Shown one piece after another: positions 1 through 9,138 of a stretch of 64,000 bases of DNA. Every line of letters begins with the position of its first letter. Positions within the stretch are counted from its first letter, which is position 1. The DNA lies in NCBI GenBank assembly GCA_964035575.1, contig OZ037861.1, positions 868,001 to 932,000 of the forward strand, written 5' to 3'. Source of the DNA: Rhynchopus sp. YZ270_cl-10. Its lineage: Eukaryota > Euglenozoa > Diplonemea > Diplonemida > Diplonemidae. The position numbers and the translations under genes are program-made. The notes below the pieces were generated by a model. It had not been told where the DNA came from. It made no database searches and saw nothing but the letters and a program-made list of their open reading frames with translations.

Positions 1-139
1 CCACCACAGAACGGGATTGGCTCGGAAATGCCACAAAACACTGTTTTTTCACCCCCTGGTGCACAGCTGTTTCAGGTACGTTTTTTGGTACCGTTTTTCC
101 ATTTTTTCGCCGGTTTCCCCCAAAGTTAGCGCGACCCCT

Positions 140-258
140 GGGTTCAGGACGAACGACGTCTATACCTTGCGTAGTACAAAAGGCTTTGGCCAACATTGAG
201 TACAGACCCGAATTCTCCCATCTGGTGGGATTACTCGGCGTTTGTCGACACAGCAAAA
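140..258 (+). repeat. dispersed repeat S (SINE-like), copy 1
   Basis: A diverged copy of a ~100-120-base sequence found again at 50806-50926, 51306-51406 and 53134-53234. Shared landmarks are GGTTCAGGA, AGTACAAAAGGC and CATTGAGTACAGA, followed by TGTCGACACA and an A-rich end. The A-rich 3' end and scattered placement suggest a SINE or a LINE 3' tail. I could not identify a tRNA-derived promoter. Confidence 0.45.
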
Positions 259-441
259 ATCCTTTTTTTTTTTGGATGTGTTGTTGTACCGCGAAACACA
301 CGTCCATCTTCTTTTCTTCTTCAAAATTGCTCTTATTTTTTTTTTTGTTTTTAAGGTGACTAAGTACCGAGGCTTATCGATTCATCTTATAAACTTCAAC
401 CAACGTTCTCTCCCTCCCTCCCTCCCTCCCCCTCCCCTTTT

Positions 442-474
442 GGTACACTGTCACAAGAGGGCTTTGTATTTCAA
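442..474 (+). repeat. dispersed repeat C, short copy
   Basis: Matches the core GGTACACTGTTCACGAGAGG followed by GCTTTGTATTTCAA that recurs at 30273-30309, 41123-41162, 46681-46747, 49778-49836 and 61300-61369. Here the core has a small deletion. No adjacent gene is recognised. Confidence 0.5.
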
Positions 475-1269
475 CCTCCCCCCATTTTTTTTTCCAGTGC
501 CCACATCCGTTGATGAAGGGGGTTTTTGCACTGTTTCAAATTTCTCTTTGTCTTCCTTCGAAGCGAACTGTATCTTTTTTTTTTCTCTCTTTTTTGTGAC
601 ATACGCCTTGTCACATTGTGTAAAATATACCTTGTCACATTGTTTGTTTCTTCCGGTTTCTTTTTTGGCATTTGTACGGTCCCTTCAAGAGCTCCAAGAA
701 AATGGAGTCGACGGGACTACAAGAGGAAAGTTGCCCCTTCCTAAAGAGCAGCATATTTTTCTCTTTTCAAAAAAAAAAAAACAAAAATGATCGGAAACAT
801 TATTGCAGGCAAATATGTTGCATGAACCCTATTTCTGTGGCTGAACTGGGAGAGGGTGTGTGCAAAGTACGCAAGAAAGTGCTTCACCCCAATTTCCCTT
901 ATCCTCTTATCCTCCGCTCTCCGCACGATAGTTAGTGTACTGCACTTTTTATCGTGTCAAAAGCTGAGGGCAGAAAATAGCCATCCACGCAACAGATTTT
1001 GCCCGCGTACCTTTTTTTCTTTACTCCCATACTCCCCCGTCTCCTGTGAAGCGGTACCTCTTCTTTGTCTTTATTTGCTCTCAACTTACAAAGTTACTAC
1101 AATGAATTACAATACAGAGTAGCAAGAAATAAAAAAACAATGTATCGTGGAGCACACTCTAGGGTGGCTACACTAATACAACCAAGTTTTCAAAAAACAA
1201 AAAAAAAAACAAACTTTCAAAACCCCCCCCCCCCCTTCCATTCGCTCTCTTTTAAAGATCCTGTGAAGA

Positions 1270-1326
1270 GAAAGTGGAGCTTGCTACTGTTGGCAACACA
1301 ACCCGAGGCAAACTACACTACTCCAA
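1270..1326 (+). repeat. dispersed repeat D, copy 1
   Basis: Shares CTGTTGGCAACACAA and CCGAGGCAA with copies at 29838-29893 (inverted, inside the RPB7 intron), 31085-31132 (inverted), 44889-44950 and 47090-47160. Partial copies lie at 37295-37345 and 42187-42230. Confidence 0.5.
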
Positions 1327-2032
1327 AAATTTTTTTCGAGAGAAAAAAAAAAAAAAATAGTGGCTGCTATCGTGCTATAGTAGTCCGTAGACAACATTTT
1401 TTCTCATGACAGGATTGACGAAATATTTTTTGTTTTGGTGTTCGTGAATTTTACCCCCCCAAAAAAAAAGCAGCGAAGGGTGCTGCGAAAATGGGGGGAG
1501 GGGTCAGGAACACCAACCTCATGTTTTTTTTAAAATGAATCTTCAATTTGATGCTGTGTGCTGCAGCAGAACCCGTCTTAGGACGATACAACAATAAAAT
1601 AGTGGAGCTCATCCTCTGGTGTCTAGCACTGAACACAACCAACTTTTTCAAAAAAAGGTAGCCCCTCCCTGTATTCACTCCCCAAAAACAACAAAATGAA
1701 ATCACCGAATAAGATCGGAAAAACGTTCAAAAAAAGACAACCATTTCTTTTTGAAGTCAGACCCTGATCCCATTTTTTCCCCCTCTCCCCTCTTTCGTAC
1801 CCCCTCCCCCTCAAGCCAAAAGCAATACAGAGAGAACCAACCAATCTTTTTACCACCCCCTTTTTTTTTTTCATTAGACCCCCCACACGAAAATGGAGTT
1901 GGTACGTTAATATTTGTTGTATTTTCCGTTCCTTTGATCTCTCTTTTATCAAAATACACACCCCCCCTTTTTTTTGTAAATTTTTTGTTGTCTCTAAAAT
2001 TCTCTAAATCAGTCTAATTCTCTCCACACACG

Positions 2033-5000
2033 ATGCGATCCTCTCATGATCTTGAAGTTCGGATTGTGCAATTTTATTTAAAATTCGCTCCGGAGAAGAT
2101 TCAGACGGGGCCTGGAGGGGGCTACACCGATGCGTATAATTGGGCCGCACAGCTGGCAGGAGAGTGGTCCACTGAAGAACAGCTCTGGGGGGCGTTGCTC
2201 AGTAAGTACAAAGCGTCTGCAAGGGATATCCCACCCCCTGGTGGGAACAGTGCTGCCACTGCCCCCACCGCCCCTCGGTACATCACCCCGGTGGAAGCAG
2301 AGGGGCACCTCTCCATCCTTTCCCCTCATCCGCAAAGCCGTGGTACTACACAACAGATTTTCTTAGGACGCACCTCGCATTTACCAGAAGCCGATGCAAA
2401 GCTGTCTTCGTGCGACCTCTGTACTGATACAGGGTTTTTTTGGCCGCCTGAAGCTCCAGAAGTATCTGAGGTTAATAAACAATATTTGCGCGAAGAACTG
2501 CAGAATTTGGAGGGGTTTTTTTCGTACCGGCCGTACAATGTGAACACTGTTAGTGTTCACCGTGGGGAGATTGACCGGAATTTTGAGGATATCTTAGTAG
2601 CATCTGTTGAAGAAAGAGATCGGGAGGTGGAAGAGCTGAAAAAAAAGATTGCGTCGCAGGACATATTCCTCGCGGAGGAGAGGGCTGCTGGAGAGCATAT
2701 GCGGACCCTATTAGAAGGCGCGGCTACAGAGCTGAGGGAGACGCGGAGATTTACCCCAAAACTTCCAGAACGGCTTCAGGTGCATCATGCATACATTACT
2801 TCAAAGGGGAAGTCACAAAGTGAAGCGAGCTACCGCGTTGTGCTGGACGTTCTATTAAAGCCTATTCATCAGAGGCTTGCCGAAGCGGACGCAAAACGCG
2901 GTGATGTGTCGCAAAACACCTCCGAAAGAGAGGCGATTTCCGCCGCAAAACGGACCGCGATTCAGAAGGATATGCAGACCGCGGTAGTTGGGGTTTTAGC
3001 TGTGGTGGTGGTGACGCAGTTTTCGTTGGTAGCCCAGCCGATCACGTCCGCTCCTGCGAGGGGTTGTGTGGTTAACGTATCTGGTACCGTTGTGCGTGAA
3101 GGAGAAGATGTTGGCTCCCCGGAAGTTGCGCGGCTAGCTTATAACGACATCGTGGAGATCTGCGAACTGTCGTCGATTTTTCCTCGAAGGGCGCAGATTG
3201 TGTCTCCATCAGGATGGGTTTCGCTTAGCACTGCAAAAGGAACGCTCTTAATAGCGGCTTCATCAGAATCTACAAAAGATGTTACAAAAGGAAAAATTCT
3301 TGCTCCAAAAGGCGTTGTCGTAAGAGAAGCCATGGAAACCGGGTCTGCAGAAGTCGGAAGGATTGCACTGAACGCCGAAGTACACATCACTCAGGTGGTC
3401 GGACGCCGTGCAGAAGTCGCCTATCCAAAAAAGGGGTGGGTTTCTGTTGCAAACGCGGCCGGGCATATCTTGGTTGAAATTGACGGAAAGAAGCAACGTG
3501 GGAAGGTTCTTGGAGCGAAAGGGGCGGTCGTGAAGCAGGGGGAGGATTTAGGGTCTGAAGTAGTTGGAAGGGTGCCGCATGGCGATGAAGTAGCGATTGC
3601 TGAGACAAACGGAAGGCGGGCACGTATCACAGCGCCACTCTCAGGCTGGGTTTCCATTACAAACGCGGCTGGGGCGAACCTTATTGAAATTCTTGCAGAA
3701 AAAGCGGAAGAACCTACCCTCCTCACCTCGACCGACCTCCCCGCACTGTGCAAAGTCCTTCCTGAAAAGGGAATCCTCGCGCGAGAATCGGAAGATCTAA
3801 AATCATCAGAAATTCAGAGACTCTCCGAAGGGGAGCTTCTTCGCGTAGAAGAAGTAGTTGGGCGCCGTGCTCGTATTGTCGTTCCATTTGAAGGCTGGAT
3901 TTCTCTTCAAAACGGTGCTGGAGTTGCGTTAGTAGAGATTACCGAAACCAAGGTAGTCACTAAAACCGAGTCTCAAGAGATTGGAACCGAGGAGCATGAA
4001 ATTGGAGAGGCGCCGCAGAAAGGCTTGGACGATACTGTCGAAGGCGCGAGAATCGCGAAACGGTCGCTCGAATCCGCAGACGAAGCCGAGCCTGCGGAGG
4101 AGGACTGCTGTGATCTGGAGCTGTTTGGATATTCGGTTGGGATGTCCTGTTGGGGTGGGGGTGGAGGAGGAGGAGAAACCGCCGTTTTTGCCGACCCAAG
4201 TACAGTCTATGTCGACCATGATTTTATTCCTCCCTTTCTCCACCGAGCGCAGCTGATAGCACTCCCCCCACGCTTTCCATTCCCACCAAATGGCAATGAG
4301 AACGACGACAACGCAGATGGCCCAGAATACCCAGAGTGTACTCTCGACCTGCTCCGCAAGGATTCCCCACAAACGCTGTATTTGCTGGTCTACGGAGGAG
4401 ATGGGTATGACTCTAAAATACCAGAGTGGGTGGCCTCAGGGTGGTACCGTTTACCGCAGTATGAGGTTCCGGTGGCTAAAGGAGCGGTTGAAGCGCTTGG
4501 GGATGAGAAAGACGTCGGGAGAGACTCATTTTACGAGGTGTGGGCGAGGAATGAAGGGGGGGAGGTGGAGAAGGAGATTGTCTCCTTTCCGGTGCCGTAT
4601 TGGCATCCTTACGTCCGGCATGGTGATGTGCAGCCTCACGGTGCTGACCTCCCTAGGTATATATTAGCAGCAGTCGCCCAGAAGAGACGTGTCGTCTCCC
4701 CTGAAGAAGTTCTCAACGCTGTCCGGTCCGTCAATGCAAACGAGCTCCGAACCCTCCCTCCCAACGAACGATGTCCATCTCTCGCCCCTGGAGCTCGAGT
4801 CGCTGTTAAAGAAGAAGGGTGGCACCCAGGACAGCTCATCCACCAGCTTTCTGGAGACGGTGATTTGCTGAAGGGTCTCTGGGTGGTGGCGATGGACCGA
4901 AAGGACCCGACCGCACAACGTCCGTTACAGGTTTACGCTGAAGACACTTTGGTACCATGGTGCTCACAAAGGAAATGTGTCGTTGGAGTGCCGTCTCTTG

Positions 5001-6145
5001 AGAGTGCAAAAGGGGTGCCATCAGGGGACATCCCTTCAGTGGGGAAGGTGTATCCGCAGTATAATGGGGCGGAAGGGCTGGCAGAGTTTTTTATTGATGA
5101 AAAAATTGAGGATGAGGATGAGGAGGAAGACGGCGACGAAATTTCCCGGAAAAGCAGAAAAGCGAATACAAACAAACCGGTCCACATCACAGCGGTGCTG
5201 GAACGGAGCCTGGACGGTGCGGCATTCGATCCCATCTCTTTTGGCGGCCTTGCAGTAACCCCACTTGATATGTCGCGAGGGGAGGCGGACGTTGTGATCC
5301 CAATGTGTCCTCTCCCAGGGCCGGGAGATTTTGCGACAGACCCGGCAGCAGCGTCGTTGCTGTCTCCGGATGGCGGGTATAAAAAGCTGATGAGACGTCT
5401 GGAGCATACGCATCCTCAGGATTTAGAACAGTTTGTCACAAAACTGCCGGACGTTGCAGTATCCTCTCCAGGGCCGGGTGTGGTCGTGCTCCCTCAAGGT
5501 GTGGTGGTGCGGAAGGAAATAAAAATTGCGTCGGAGAAGCTTACGGTACTGCCAAAGGGGACAGCAGTGGTGGTGCATGCTATGAAAGGGCGTCGTGCGA
5601 ATGTTACCTCCCCGGTGGATGGGTGGTTGTCGGTAGTAGACACGAAGGGGAGGGTGGTGGTGGCGATGCCTCCAGACCCTGTGGACGAAGCGAGACTGCG
5701 AGAAGCAGCGTTCAAAAGGAGGGCTGCGCAGAGGACGCACTGTGTTGAAAAGATTGCGGCCTTCAAGACACGCCGTGCCGTGTCGTACCGGCGCTACTTC
5801 GGGAACCACCTGGTCTCGCGTTTCGTCACCGCAGAAGCGTTGAAGGCACAGCATCGGGACACATTGCTCACGCTGCAGCTTCGTGGGCGGGGCAAGACGC
5901 AGGACCTGCCGCAGTTCGCACAGGAGATTGTTACACAGCTCTTTGCAGACAAAGAGGAAGAGAAGCAGAAGGAGAAGGAGCAGGCCGAAGGGGGTGTGGG
6001 TGTAGAAGTCTCAGAGGGTGTGGGTGTGGACGGAGGGGAGGACGGTGGTGAAGAGGGTGGAGGTGACGTGGATGCACCGAAGAGAGGGACCCTGTTGGGA
6101 GGACGCATTGCAAGTCCGTCACAGGCTCCAGCAGAGTTGCTCTAA
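2033..6145 (+). CDS. large protein with five SH3-like repeats and one possible membrane helix
   Basis: A single uninterrupted frame of 1370 residues, far longer than chance. Residues 1-60 look folded (FAPEKIQTGPGGGYTD). A charged coiled-coil-like helix spans about 187-240, and a hydrophobic segment at about 314-336 (VVGVLAVVVVTQFSL) may be a membrane helix. Five related units of about 63 residues follow at roughly 342-405, 421-483, 490-553, 573-636 and 1150-1212. Each carries G-x-V-V-R-E, a central GRRA and a closing P-x-x-GW-[IVL]-S. This resembles bacterial-type SH3 (SH3b) repeats, which bind peptides or cell-wall glycans; that family call is inference. A Gly run lies near 707, acidic linkers near 1022-1036 and at the C terminus. 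The ATG at 2033 follows a pyrimidine-rich leader. I do not recognise the whole protein. Residues 1062-1106 are encoded by DNA that was copied into the leader of the UBL-LRR gene at 19754. Confidence 0.85.
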   Translation: MRSSHDLEVRIVQFYLKFAPEKIQTGPGGGYTDAYNWAAQLAGEWSTEEQLWGALLSKYKASARDIPPPGGNSAATAPTAPRYITPVEAEGHLSILSPHPQSRGTTQQIFLGRTSHLPEADAKLSSCDLCTDTGFFWPPEAPEVSEVNKQYLREELQNLEGFFSYRPYNVNTVSVHRGEIDRNFEDILVASVEERDREVEELKKKIASQDIFLAEERAAGEHMRTLLEGAATELRETRRFTPKLPERLQVHHAYITSKGKSQSEASYRVVLDVLLKPIHQRLAEADAKRGDVSQNTSEREAISAAKRTAIQKDMQTAVVGVLAVVVVTQFSLVAQPITSAPARGCVVNVSGTVVREGEDVGSPEVARLAYNDIVEICELSSIFPRRAQIVSPSGWVSLSTAKGTLLIAASSESTKDVTKGKILAPKGVVVREAMETGSAEVGRIALNAEVHITQVVGRRAEVAYPKKGWVSVANAAGHILVEIDGKKQRGKVLGAKGAVVKQGEDLGSEVVGRVPHGDEVAIAETNGRRARITAPLSGWVSITNAAGANLIEILAEKAEEPTLLTSTDLPALCKVLPEKGILARESEDLKSSEIQRLSEGELLRVEEVVGRRARIVVPFEGWISLQNGAGVALVEITETKVVTKTESQEIGTEEHEIGEAPQKGLDDTVEGARIAKRSLESADEAEPAEEDCCDLELFGYSVGMSCWGGGGGGGETAVFADPSTVYVDHDFIPPFLHRAQLIALPPRFPFPPNGNENDDNADGPEYPECTLDLLRKDSPQTLYLLVYGGDGYDSKIPEWVASGWYRLPQYEVPVAKGAVEALGDEKDVGRDSFYEVWARNEGGEVEKEIVSFPVPYWHPYVRHGDVQPHGADLPRYILAAVAQKRRVVSPEEVLNAVRSVNANELRTLPPNERCPSLAPGARVAVKEEGWHPGQLIHQLSGDGDLLKGLWVVAMDRKDPTAQRPLQVYAEDTLVPWCSQRKCVVGVPSLESAKGVPSGDIPSVGKVYPQYNGAEGLAEFFIDEKIEDEDEEEDGDEISRKSRKANTNKPVHITAVLERSLDGAAFDPISFGGLAVTPLDMSRGEADVVIPMCPLPGPGDFATDPAAASLLSPDGGYKKLMRRLEHTHPQDLEQFVTKLPDVAVSSPGPGVVVLPQGVVVRKEIKIASEKLTVLPKGTAVVVHAMKGRRANVTSPVDGWLSVVDTKGRVVVAMPPDPVDEARLREAAFKRRAAQRTHCVEKIAAFKTRRAVSYRRYFGNHLVSRFVTAEALKAQHRDTLLTLQLRGRGKTQDLPQFAQEIVTQLFADKEEEKQKEKEQAEGGVGVEVSEGVGVDGGEDGGEEGGGDVDAPKRGTLLGGRIASPSQAPAELL
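5217..5349 (+). repeat. coding segment duplicated at 19569-19701 (likely donor)
   Basis: This 133-base stretch, inside the 1370-residue gene, reappears at 19569-19701 with three mismatches by eye. It is the probable donor because here it sits within a continuous long reading frame. Confidence 0.9.
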
Positions 6146-6788
6146 GAAGTGTGTGTGTGTGCACGAGAAGAAGAGCACATTTTGCTGAGGATTATCTTTT
6201 TGTTTTCTGCCATTTTTTTGTGAATTGAGGGAGGTGAGTGGGGGTGGGAACACTGTATTTTATTTTTGTAACAAATAGAAAAGAGCACAAATGATAGAGC
6301 AAGAGGACACACACACACACAAGGTGCTTCAAAATAGATAGTTTATTGACCAGTTTAGACGTGAAAGGAACAAAACAAAACAAAACCGAGGAAAAAGAAA
6401 ATAAAAAAGCCTTCCTCTGTTGTCACCATACAACAGTTCTATGTATTTATTCCTTCCTTCTCACCACCTTTGGAGGATCTACATCAGCAAACCGTTCTTA
6501 GGAGTGAAGTGCCTTCTGACCGTGTCTTGCATAAATAAGACGTGCGTCCTCGAGAGGCGCAGTTGTCTCAGTTTTCTGTGTGAGGCTGAAACCACGGCAA
6601 GTCGTCTATCGTCTGCAGGTGAGGAGGCTGTCCTCCAAACCCGCAAAGAAGATGTGTGTGCAGGAGTTACTCGGAGAAAAGGGTAAACAAGAACACCGTT
6701 TGCCTGTTTGACAATATACTGTTCCTCACCCCACACACACAACACCCATCAAGAAACAGAGAGACACAAACAAACGAAATAATATAAA
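6146..6788. other. 3' flank of the SH3-repeat gene and leader of UBL-LRR 1
   Basis: A (GT)n run at about 6151-6162 and an (AC)n run at about 6309-6320 form an inverted pair in the 3' flank. AATAAAA near 6400 could be a polyadenylation signal. From about 6600 the sequence is the leader shared by the UBL-LRR genes: TCGTCTATCGTCTGCAGG, then CCCCACACACACAACACCCA, then a purine-rich stretch up to the ATG. Confidence 0.55.
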
Positions 6789-7934
6789 ATGGAACTGACG
6801 GTTCGTACCTTTGGCAAGAGGCAGTATGCGATTGAGGTGGGTGAGGATGACACAACGGAGAAGTTGCGGGAGAAGGTGGCGTCTGCAACGGGGTTGTGCG
6901 AAGACGACTTTCACATGGAGTTTGGAGGGGAGGAAGTGGAGGACATCACGCAGCTGAGTGCTGGAGACACAGTTGTGCTGACGGAGGCGAAGGCGAAGAA
7001 GTACGAAGCCATTGCAGCACTTCACGCATTGGGTGAGAGAGACATCACAGCAGGAAGGTTGCAGGCGGTGAGGGATGCGGAGGTGGCCACCTTGCTGCTG
7101 CAGGCAGAAGTTGCGACTGCGATTCCTAACTACTTCCTCCAACACAGTGAAGTAACGTCCATTGATTTCAGCAACGTATCTGTTGTGGATGTGATTGGGA
7201 AGGGCTTCCTCAAGCAATGCACATCTTTGACCGCAGTGGACCTGAGTGGTTTGTCTGCACTCACCAGGATTGAGGATGATTTCCTAGCTTGGTGTCCAGC
7301 TTTGACGATAGTGAATCTCACTGGGTTGCGTGCAGTCACCTCAATTGGTGAAGCTTTTATGTATGAGTGCACTGCTTTGACGACAGTGGACCTCAGCAGC
7401 TTGCTGTCAGTCACCACAATTGGTACATGGTGTCTGGCTAAGTGCACAGCACTAACCGCAGTTAACCTGAGAGGTTTATCTGCACTCACTAAGATTGAGA
7501 ATTATTTCCTGCATTCGTGTCCAGCTTTGACGACAGTGAATCTCACTGGCTTGAGTGCAGTCACCTCAATTGGTGCAGGTTTTATGCAACAGTGCACTGC
7601 TTTGACGACAGTGGACCTCAGCAGCTTGCGGTCAGTCACCAGAATTGGTGCAACGTGTCTGACTGAGTGCACAGCACTGACGGCAGTTGACCTGAGTGGT
7701 TTGTCTACACTCACTGAGATTGAGTATTATTTCCTAGCTTGGTGTACAGCTTTGACGACAGTGAATCTCACTGGCTTGAGCGCAGTCACCACAATAGGCC
7801 CTGACTTCATGTTTGACTGCACAAGCTTGAAGACTGTGCGTGGACTAGGCACGTGTAGCAACGTAGTGCTGTACCATGTGGCTTGTCATCGAGCATGGTG
7901 TCTCTACGTGGCAGCTCTTAAGTGGACGTCGTAG
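6789..7934 (+). CDS. UBL-LRR paralog 1, lacking the C-terminal anchor
   Basis: 381 residues. Residues 1 to about 66 resemble a ubiquitin fold (ELTVRTFGKRQYAIEV, then DDTTEKLREKV and EFGGEEVEDITQL) without a C-terminal Gly-Gly, so it is an integral rather than conjugated domain. A helical linker follows (KKYEAIAALHALGERDITAG), then an entry repeat (TSIDFSNVSVVDVIG) and eight 25-residue BspA-type leucine-rich repeats in the order ABCABCAB. Type A reads DLSGLSALTRIE, B reads NLTGLRAVTSIG, C reads DLSSLRSVTTIG. The frame ends at a TAG (7932-7934) where paralogs read TGG. The hydrophobic tail still follows in the DNA, so this copy has lost its membrane anchor by a nonsense change. No signal peptide is visible. 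Confidence 0.88.
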   Translation: MELTVRTFGKRQYAIEVGEDDTTEKLREKVASATGLCEDDFHMEFGGEEVEDITQLSAGDTVVLTEAKAKKYEAIAALHALGERDITAGRLQAVRDAEVATLLLQAEVATAIPNYFLQHSEVTSIDFSNVSVVDVIGKGFLKQCTSLTAVDLSGLSALTRIEDDFLAWCPALTIVNLTGLRAVTSIGEAFMYECTALTTVDLSSLLSVTTIGTWCLAKCTALTAVNLRGLSALTKIENYFLHSCPALTTVNLTGLSAVTSIGAGFMQQCTALTTVDLSSLRSVTRIGATCLTECTALTAVDLSGLSTLTEIEYYFLAWCTALTTVNLTGLSAVTTIGPDFMFDCTSLKTVRGLGTCSNVVLYHVACHRAWCLYVAALKWTS

Positions 7935-8073
7935 ATCCTTACGGCTTGCGTCGTTTCTTTGCTTTTCGTGTGTTCTGTGTACTACGCACACAATGCAGTG
8001 TAAGGGTACCTATATGTTAGCAGCCTTGACTAAAATCGATACAAGGTGGTATCCGCACGTAAGATATGCATTA

Positions 8074-8305
8074 GGAGTTGAGACGGAGAGAAGTACACAG
8101 TCGAGGTGAGGACGATACCAACTGCGGACATACGGCGGAAGGTGGCGTCTGCAGCAGCGGTTTGTGCGAAGACGGCTTTGACATGAGCTTCGGAGGAAGG
8201 TCCTATGCGATGCAACAAACAACAAACGACGAATGGATGGAGAAGGGGGAGAAGCGAGATCTCGAAAACGATTTTGAAAATATCAAAACTGCATTTCACA
8301 TTTAG
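8074..8305 (+). pseudogene. decayed ubiquitin-like copy downstream of UBL-LRR 1
   Basis: Reads as a relic of the family's own UBL domain: KYTVEVRT corresponds to RQYAIEVG, RRKVASAAALCEDGFDMSF to REKVASATGLCEDDFHMEF. It has no usable ATG and an in-frame stop where the domain should begin. This copy has an extra base after GCAGCGG relative to most others. It ends in a conserved stop after TAFHI. Confidence 0.6.
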
Positions 8306-9138
8306 TCGAGACTCGAAGAAAAGGATCCCTGATAACCACACCTTTTTTTTCATTCAGCTATCTGATGCGATAGTCTTCATATTCTTTTTGATAGGGAACA
8401 GGGAGGAGGGATGTGGAAGCACAGTTGAGAAAAGGGGTGGGGGTGAGGAAAAGAAAAGTATGGCACAATATTACGGAACGACAGCACTGAGCAGTGCACG
8501 AAAGCGGAAGATGTGATTGCGTCTGAACTAGGGGAGGGGGAGGGAAGACAGAGGGGGCAGAGGGGGAGGGAATGATCTTGAGTGACAGGTGGGTCGCAAG
8601 CGCTTCATCTCGCTCGGACAAAGATCTTTCCACGACTGTGTTGTGCACTGTTCTCACACAAGAAGAAAGAACAGATCAATCAACCCCTCACTGTGTTTTT
8701 TTTGGATCACTGCGGATCGTGTGTAGCTGTCTTTTATCTGCAAAAGTGTGTGAGTTGTGAGTGAGGTAAACATTCAAATAATGAGCAATCCCCCCAATTT
8801 TTTTTTTTCGTTTTCCACCAATATTTACCCTATACCTAAAGTCTTCAAAGGCGTGTTTGAATCAAGAAGAGTGCGTACCTTAACATCGCACAGCGTAGAA
8901 AACGACACAGTGTCGAGCAGTACCAACCCGCCTGTCAACGCTGCTCATTACCGTCGTCTATCGTCTGCAGGTGAGGAGGCTGTCCTCTAAACACGCAAAG
9001 AAGATGTGTGCAGGAGTTGCCCCAGAAAAAGTGCAAACAAGAACACCGTTTTTCTGTTTGACAATAAACTGTTCCTCACCCCACACACACAACACCCACC
9101 AAGAAACAGAGAGACACAAACAAACGAAATAATATAAA
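8306..9138. repeat. array spacer between UBL-LRR 1 and 2
   Basis: Non-coding spacer repeated with variation after paralogs 3, 4 and others. Landmarks are CTATCTGATGCGATAGTCTT, a G-rich block (GGAGGGATGTGGAAGCACAG), GAGCAGTGCACGAAAGCGGA and GAGTTGTGAGTGAGGTAAAC, then the leader motifs ending at the ATG of paralog 2. I see no gene in it. Confidence 0.7.

Larger units (their letters stand above)
1..2032. other. upstream intergenic region, no gene recognised
   Basis: No open frame here looks like a protein; the open stretches are products of T, C and A homopolymer runs. The region holds three dispersed repeats listed separately (140-258, 442-474, 1270-1326). The last 120 bases are pyrimidine-rich and end in CTAAATCAG at 2004-2012, a possible splice acceptor or leader for the gene at 2033. 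Confidence 0.6.

Noticed and set aside
7130-7714. Minus-strand frames opposite the UBL-LRR repeats (SADKPLRSTAVKDVH type)
   Set aside because: They recur opposite every paralog as mirror images of the 75-base repeats and have no independent start or leader.
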